Shown here: piece after piece, positions 5,005-7,903 of the stretch
How the letters are laid out: each line of letters begins with the position of its first letter
Numbering within the stretch: position 1 is the first letter of the stretch
Assembly: GCA_016183225.1 (NCBI GenBank)
Contig: JACPEZ010000022.1
Span: 1 to 7,903, forward strand
Length of the DNA stretch: 7,903 nt
Source: Candidatus Daviesbacteria bacterium
GTDB lineage: Bacteria; Patescibacteriota; Microgenomatia; Daviesbacterales; UBA10151
Reading direction: 5' to 3'
Notes under the pieces: model-generated
What the model saw: the letters and a program-made list of their open reading frames with translations, nothing else
Databases searched by the model: none
Told to the model about the DNA's origin: nothing
Made by a program: the position numbers and the translations under genes

Positions 5005-5877
5005 ATGCTTCCGGTTCTTTTTTCGATTGGCAATACGGGTGTTTCCTCATTCGGGGTGTTTTTGGCCCTGGCCTTTTTATTCGGGGTATTTTTGATTTGG
5101 AGATTGTCCCGGGCCTGGGATTTGCCTGAAGAGCGGATTTTGGATCTTGTGCTTTTAAGCTTTGTGGGGGGCTTGCTGGGGGCCAGAATTTTTTTTGTGG
5201 CAGAACATTTTCAGGCTTTTTTAAGCCTTGAGAAAATCCTGCTTATTAACAAATATCCGGGCCTGTCTTTTTGGGGAGGATTTTTGGGCAGCTGGTTGAC
5301 GCTCTACTTTTTTTCCCGGAAGTTTAAGATGGATTTTGCTCTGGTGGCGGATATTGCCGTGGTGGGTTTTTTGGGAGGGCTGATTTTGGGCAGTGTGGGC
5401 TGTTTCCTGGGTAGTTGCGGGGTGGGGATCCCAAGCAGCCTGTTTTTGGCCGTTCCCATGGTCGGGGTGATCGGTAAAAGATTTCCGGTTCAGGCCCTGG
5501 AGGCTTTAATTTTAACTTTAGTTTTAATCAGAATCTGGGCCAGAGCCACTCATTTTCATCCCAAGGGTCAGATAGTGGGACTTGCTTTAATTTATATAGG
5601 CGCGGTCAAGCTGTTGCTGGAGCCTTTAAAAGATAATCAAGAATGGATTTTTTCTCTGACTCTTTTGGCTTTGGGAATACACATTTTCTACAAGGTTCAG
5701 GCCGGGAAAAGAACTCCTGTTTCTGACATGAAAACCCTTTTGAAGTTTTTAATGAATAGAAAGTTACTAATGGAGACATTGAAAAAAAACTGGTATAATC
5801 AAAAGATTGCCTTTTCCTGGAAAGTAAGAGGTTTGGGCAAAATATTAAGGAGGATGCGTGTTAAAACTAACCCGTAA
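5005..5877 (+). CDS. Lgt-family (prolipoprotein diacylglyceryl transferase-like) membrane protein with altered key residues
   Basis: The frame is open from TTG 4969, but that codon is the -35 box. The ATG at 5005 gives a typical Lgt beginning (MLPVLFSIGNTGVSSFGVF) and 290 residues. About seven membrane segments and the family landmarks are visible: GARIFFV (59-65), GLSFWGG (86-92), GSVGCFLGSCGVG (129-141), FPVQALEA (160-167) and YIGAVKLLLEPLK (197-209). Lgt moves diacylglycerol from phosphatidylglycerol to the lipobox cysteine of prolipoproteins. Compared with E. coli Lgt, the HGG histidine is W90, the Arg of GRxGN is S130 and the later essential Arg is K202, while E206 is kept. Classical activity is therefore doubtful. 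A basic tail of about 50 residues (241-290) extends beyond the core and overlaps the dksA-like gene and its promoter. The fold is confident; function is not. Confidence 0.8.
   Translation: MLPVLFSIGNTGVSSFGVFLALAFLFGVFLIWRLSRAWDLPEERILDLVLLSFVGGLLGARIFFVAEHFQAFLSLEKILLINKYPGLSFWGGFLGSWLTLYFFSRKFKMDFALVADIAVVGFLGGLILGSVGCFLGSCGVGIPSSLFLAVPMVGVIGKRFPVQALEALILTLVLIRIWARATHFHPKGQIVGLALIYIGAVKLLLEPLKDNQEWIFSLTLLALGIHIFYKVQAGKRTPVSDMKTLLKFLMNRKLLMETLKKNWYNQKIAFSWKVRGLGKILRRMRVKTNP
5771..5799 (+). promoter_or_regulatory. Internal promoter for the dksA-like gene inside the lgt-like tail
   Basis: TGGAGA (5771-5776, 4/6), 17 nt, then TG-G-TATAAT (5791-5799) is a consensus extended -10 promoter inside the coding sequence for the basic C-terminal tail. 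It predicts a leader of about 50 nt before the GTG at 5858, unlike the near-zero leaders elsewhere in this window. Confidence 0.55.
5846..5853 (+). promoter_or_regulatory. Strong Shine-Dalgarno deciding the GTG start of the dksA-like gene
   Basis: TAAGGAGG ends 4 nt before GTG 5858. It is the only perfect Shine-Dalgarno I see before a gene in this window. It lies within the lgt-like reading frame, where it encodes part of ILRRM, so the two genes can be translationally coupled. Confidence 0.75.
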
Positions 5878-6226
5878 AAGTTTAAGTACAATTAAAAATA
5901 TTCTCTTAAGACAGCAAAAACAGGTGGAGAGAAATTTAAAAGAGGTGGAAAAAGACGATCCGGTCACCACCCCTGCTTTGGCGGAAAGTACAGAGACTGG
6001 TACAGATTCATCTATAGCAGATACTCACGGTAAAAGTTTGGTTTTTGAGAAAAGTCTCACAAATGTCAAAACCAGTATAATAGCAGCCCTGCAAAAAATT
6101 AAAAATCGGACTTATGGAAAGTGTGAGCAATGCGGTCAACAAATTGAAATAGGTAGACTACTGGCTATGCCTACAGCCAGATATTGTCTGTCCTGCTCCA
6201 AAAAATCAACATTGAACAAAAGCTGA
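5858..6226 (+). CDS. DksA/TraR-family zinc-finger transcriptional regulator
   Basis: This is a 122-residue cytoplasmic protein. An N-terminal helix (about 5-33) and a second helix (about 58-83) form the expected coiled coil. They are separated by an acidic, Ser/Thr-rich tip with D50 and D55 (GTDSSIADTHG), where DksA has its functional aspartates. A C4 zinc finger follows: C89 and C92 (YGKCEQCGQQIE), then C110 and C113 (RYCLSCSKK). DksA/TraR proteins insert the coiled coil into the RNA polymerase secondary channel and change promoter response, often with ppGpp. The start is GTG, preceded by a perfect AAGGAGG 4 nt away, and overlaps the end of the lgt-like gene by 20 nt. Its TGA stop overlaps the extended -10 of the kinase gene. 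The family is firm; DksA versus TraR-like function cannot be settled. Confidence 0.9.
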   Translation: MLKLTRKSLSTIKNILLRQQKQVERNLKEVEKDDPVTTPALAESTETGTDSSIADTHGKSLVFEKSLTNVKTSIIAALQKIKNRTYGKCEQCGQQIEIGRLLAMPTARYCLSCSKKSTLNKS

Positions 6227-6232
6227 TATAAT
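6224..6232 (+). promoter_or_regulatory. Consensus extended -10 promoter of the histidine kinase gene
   Basis: TG-A-TATAAT (6224-6232) is a perfect extended -10 that overlaps the TGA stop of the dksA-like gene (6224-6226). The kinase ATG at 6240 follows after 7 nt, so transcription is expected to begin at or next to the start codon. No clear -35 is present, which extended -10 promoters tolerate. Confidence 0.65.
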
Positions 6233-6239
6233 CTAATTA

Positions 6240-7130
6240 ATGACTATTTTTATTAGCCTCTTCATGTTGATAATTGTTTTGATCATCAACTTTTTCTACC
6301 GTAAAAGGGCCAGGGAATTGGAAGAGAGAAATAAAAAACTGGAAGCTTTAACAGCGGAGAATACCAAAGTAAATCAGCAGTTGCAAAATACCTTAAGTCT
6401 TTTAACAGAGGCTAATCAAAAATTAAAAGATTTGGACAGGTTAAAGGATGAATTTGTGTCTGTGGCATCTCATGAGCTGCGGACCCCCATGACAGCCATT
6501 AGATCTTATGCCTGGATGGCCTTGCACCGCTCCGATACCCCTTTATCCAAAACCATGGAAAAATATCTGGTGAGAGTTTTAATGTCTACTGAAAGAATGA
6601 TTAATTTAGTTAATGATCTGCTCAATATCTCCAGAATTGAATCGGGCAGGATTGAAATTATTCCCGAACCGGTTGATCTTATTTCCCTTTGCCGGGATAT
6701 TGTGGATGAGGTTTATTATTCCAAATCCACTGCCAAAGATATTCAGATGGTGCTGTTGGAAAGTGCCATACCCAAAGTAATGGCCGATCCGGAAAAGCTC
6801 CGGCAGGTCTTAATCAATATAGTGGGCAATGCGGTGAAATTTTCTCCCCCCGGGGGTAAAATCACCATTGGTTTTCTAAATAGCGGCAAGATGGTTGATA
6901 TCTATATTAAAGATGAGGGGCCGGGCATTGCGCCGGCGGACTTGAGCCGGCTGTTTCAAAAATTTGGCAGGCTTGATAATTCATTCACGGCAGCTGCCTC
7001 ATCAGGAGGATCCGGTCTGGGGCTTTTTATTTCCAAAAGTTTGATAGAGCTGATGCATGGCCGGATTTGGGCTTCATCCGAAGGGGCGGGGAAAGGCGCC
7101 ACTTTCACTATTTCTTTGCCGGTAGTATAA
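6240..7130 (+). CDS. Membrane-anchored sensor histidine kinase without an obvious sensor domain
   Basis: This 296-residue kinase has one N-terminal membrane helix (about 2-20), then a coiled coil (about 22-69, EELEERNKKLEALTAEN onwards), a HisKA domain and a HATPase domain. The phosphoacceptor is H78 in SVASHELRTPM. The ATP-binding boxes are complete: N box NIVGNAVKFSPPGG (193-206), G1 DEGPGIAP (225-232), F box LFQKFGRLD (238-246) and G2 GGSGLGLFISK (256-266). There is no periplasmic loop, PAS or GAF domain, so the input must come through the membrane helix, the coiled coil or a partner protein. An in-frame TAA lies 4-6 nt before the ATG, so the N-terminus cannot be longer. The receiver gene follows 7 nt downstream and is the obvious partner. 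It is catalytically intact by inspection; the signal is unknown. Confidence 0.94.
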   Translation: MTIFISLFMLIIVLIINFFYRKRARELEERNKKLEALTAENTKVNQQLQNTLSLLTEANQKLKDLDRLKDEFVSVASHELRTPMTAIRSYAWMALHRSDTPLSKTMEKYLVRVLMSTERMINLVNDLLNISRIESGRIEIIPEPVDLISLCRDIVDEVYYSKSTAKDIQMVLLESAIPKVMADPEKLRQVLINIVGNAVKFSPPGGKITIGFLNSGKMVDIYIKDEGPGIAPADLSRLFQKFGRLDNSFTAAASSGGSGLGLFISKSLIELMHGRIWASSEGAGKGATFTISLPVV

Positions 7131-7131
7131 T
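7104..7131 (+). promoter_or_regulatory. Promoter of the response-regulator gene, predicted leaderless
   Basis: TATAAT (7126-7131) is a perfect -10 that straddles the TAA stop of the kinase gene. TTCACT (7104-7109, 4/6) sits 16 nt upstream as a possible -35. The ATG at 7138 follows after 6 nt, so transcript +1 would fall on or beside the A of ATG. The regulator could therefore be made independently of the kinase message. Confidence 0.6.
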
Positions 7132-7137
7132 AATTAT

Positions 7138-7518
7138 ATGAACAAACGAATTCTAATCGTGGAGGATGACCAGTTTTTAAGGGAGTTTTATCATGAATTG
7201 CTTGCGGGAGAAGGATTTCTGGTGGATGTGGCAGGGGATGGGGAAGTGGCTTTAAAAAAGATTTGGGAGCAGGAGTTTGATCTGATTCTTCTGGATATTA
7301 TGCTGCCCAAAAAGGATGGGGTGCAAATTTTAAACGATCTCAAAACCCATCCTGCGAAGTCTCCAAAAGCTGTCATTGTGGTTTTAACCAATTTGGGGCA
7401 GGATGACATTATCAAGAAATGTTTCGATCTGGGAGCGACCGGTTATATTATCAAATCGGCCATGAACCCCGATCAGGTCCTGACAGAAGTAAAATCATAT
7501 CTACGGTCCTCCGGGTAA
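7138..7518 (+). CDS. Receiver-only response regulator (CheY-like)
   Basis: This is a 126-residue protein made only of a REC domain. The acidic pocket is E9-D10-D11 (IVEDDQF), the phosphoacceptor is D53 (LLLDIMLPKKDG), and the switch residues T84 (VVLTN), Y103 (GATGYIIK) and K106 are all in place. There is no DNA-binding or enzymatic output domain. It must therefore act by protein contact, as a phosphorelay intermediate, or through another transcription factor. It starts 7 nt after the histidine kinase and is its likely partner. The last 18 nt overlap the convergent surface-protein gene. The ATG at 7138 is right for the family (MNKRILIVEDD), with a perfect TATAAT 6 nt upstream and no Shine-Dalgarno. 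Confidence 0.94.
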   Translation: MNKRILIVEDDQFLREFYHELLAGEGFLVDVAGDGEVALKKIWEQEFDLILLDIMLPKKDGVQILNDLKTHPAKSPKAVIVVLTNLGQDDIIKKCFDLGATGYIIKSAMNPDQVLTEVKSYLRSSG

Positions 7519-7903
7519 ACTAATAGCTTCATCGGAATGAACATCTCCCGTCACCCTGATCCAGGGTCTAAGACAGGCATTGACTGTCCAGCCTCCTCCC
7601 AGGGTATGGGTAACCTCATTCCGCATCCTCCAGAAATAGGTGGTAGCAGGATTAAAGGTGAGGGCAGGGTTAAAACCGGCAGGAGCAGCAGCGGATGTTT
7701 GATTACTCACATCTTTGTTGGAGAAACTGTTAAAGTTGGGATCATCATCAATATCTGCCCATAGTACAGGACCGGTATTAGCCCAGTTTAGGGTAACAGA
7801 GTAGGGAGTTTCCGAGCAGGCAGGTTTATCTACTGTCAAGTTTGCCGGAGGAGGATTTAAGCCCCACCACAGCTGTTTTGTTTCTCCCGAAGCCAGGGTA
7901 AAG
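7501..7903 (-). CDS. C-terminal end of a secreted or surface protein with a fibronectin-III-like domain; 5' end outside window
   Basis: The frame is open to the right edge, so 133 C-terminal residues of a larger protein are visible; a TTG at 7839 is not a credible start. The visible part reads as a fibronectin type III or Ig-like beta sandwich: a PPPANLTVDKP linker, then YSVTLNWANTG, VLWADIDDDPNFNSFSNKDV, LTFNPATTYFWRMRN and GGWTVNAC. Conserved W, Y and FWR positions are as in extracellular FnIII repeats. Two cysteines, C29 and C110 of the visible part, could form a disulfide. After the domain the chain continues WIRVTGDVHSDEAISLPGGP and stops. From general familiarity, a GDVHS-type segment usually opens a further domain in CPR surface proteins, so this end may be truncated. 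The triple proline would depend on EF-P. The stop overlaps the response-regulator gene by 18 nt. Confidence 0.72.
   Translation of the reverse strand, partial: FTLASGETKQLWWGLNPPPANLTVDKPACSETPYSVTLNWANTGPVLWADIDDDPNFNSFSNKDVSNQTSAAAPAGFNPALTFNPATTYFWRMRNEVTHTLGGGWTVNACLRPWIRVTGDVHSDEAISLPGGP

Noticed and set aside
7537..7764. 75-codon plus-strand open frame near the right edge
   Set aside because: It is antisense to the FnIII-like surface-protein gene, which has the recognisable domain pattern. The plus frame shows no motif or start signal.

Overview
The window looks like a stretch of a small, densely packed bacterial genome of moderate-to-low GC, most likely a member of the Candidate Phyla Radiation (Patescibacteria, Microgenomates-like). 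This is inferred from the gene mix: a free-standing S23-type four-helix-bundle gene, an Arg-type EF-P, a GNATP-variant GalU-like enzyme, a fibronectin-III-like surface protein ending in a GDVHS motif, almost no intergenic DNA and convergent genes with overlapping 3' ends. No rRNA, tRNA, CRISPR array or transposase is present, so the assignment is not proven.

Layout. 1-1332 (+) is the C-terminal part of an M1-family metallopeptidase. It runs tail to tail into a minus-strand vapBC-type toxin-antitoxin pair (1326-2023), which has a near-consensus promoter overlaid by two palindromic boxes. 2088-2543 (-) is an unrecognised protein, divergent from elongation factor P (2604-3167, +). Next comes a four-helix-bundle (S23/IVS family) gene (3200-3565, +) bracketed by mirror-image arrays of a 7-bp unit, then a GalU-like UTP-glucose-1-phosphate uridylyltransferase (3633-4523, +). 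A small polytopic membrane protein (4506-4949, -) is divergent from an Lgt-family membrane protein (5005-5877, +). That gene overlaps a DksA/TraR zinc-finger regulator (5858-6226, +), followed by a membrane histidine kinase (6240-7130, +) and a receiver-only response regulator (7138-7518, +). The right edge is the C-terminal end of a minus-strand secreted or surface protein (7501-7903).

How the parts work together. The kinase and regulator form a two-component pair, and the DksA-like protein just upstream may act on RNA polymerase. EF-P supports translation through proline runs; the surface protein at the right edge contains a PPP. GalU makes UDP-glucose for surface polysaccharide. The Lgt-like protein has the family fold, but at several positions it lacks residues known to be needed in E. 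coli Lgt.

Two signals stand out. First, the four-helix-bundle gene sits exactly between two inverted arrays of the heptad AGTATTA, each ending in AGCAA at the gene; the arrangement resembles a compact mobile or IVS-like element outside rRNA. Second, most promoter-proximal genes have a -10 box only 6-10 nt before the start codon and no Shine-Dalgarno, which predicts leaderless mRNAs. The one gene nested inside another (dksA-like) instead has a perfect AAGGAGG.
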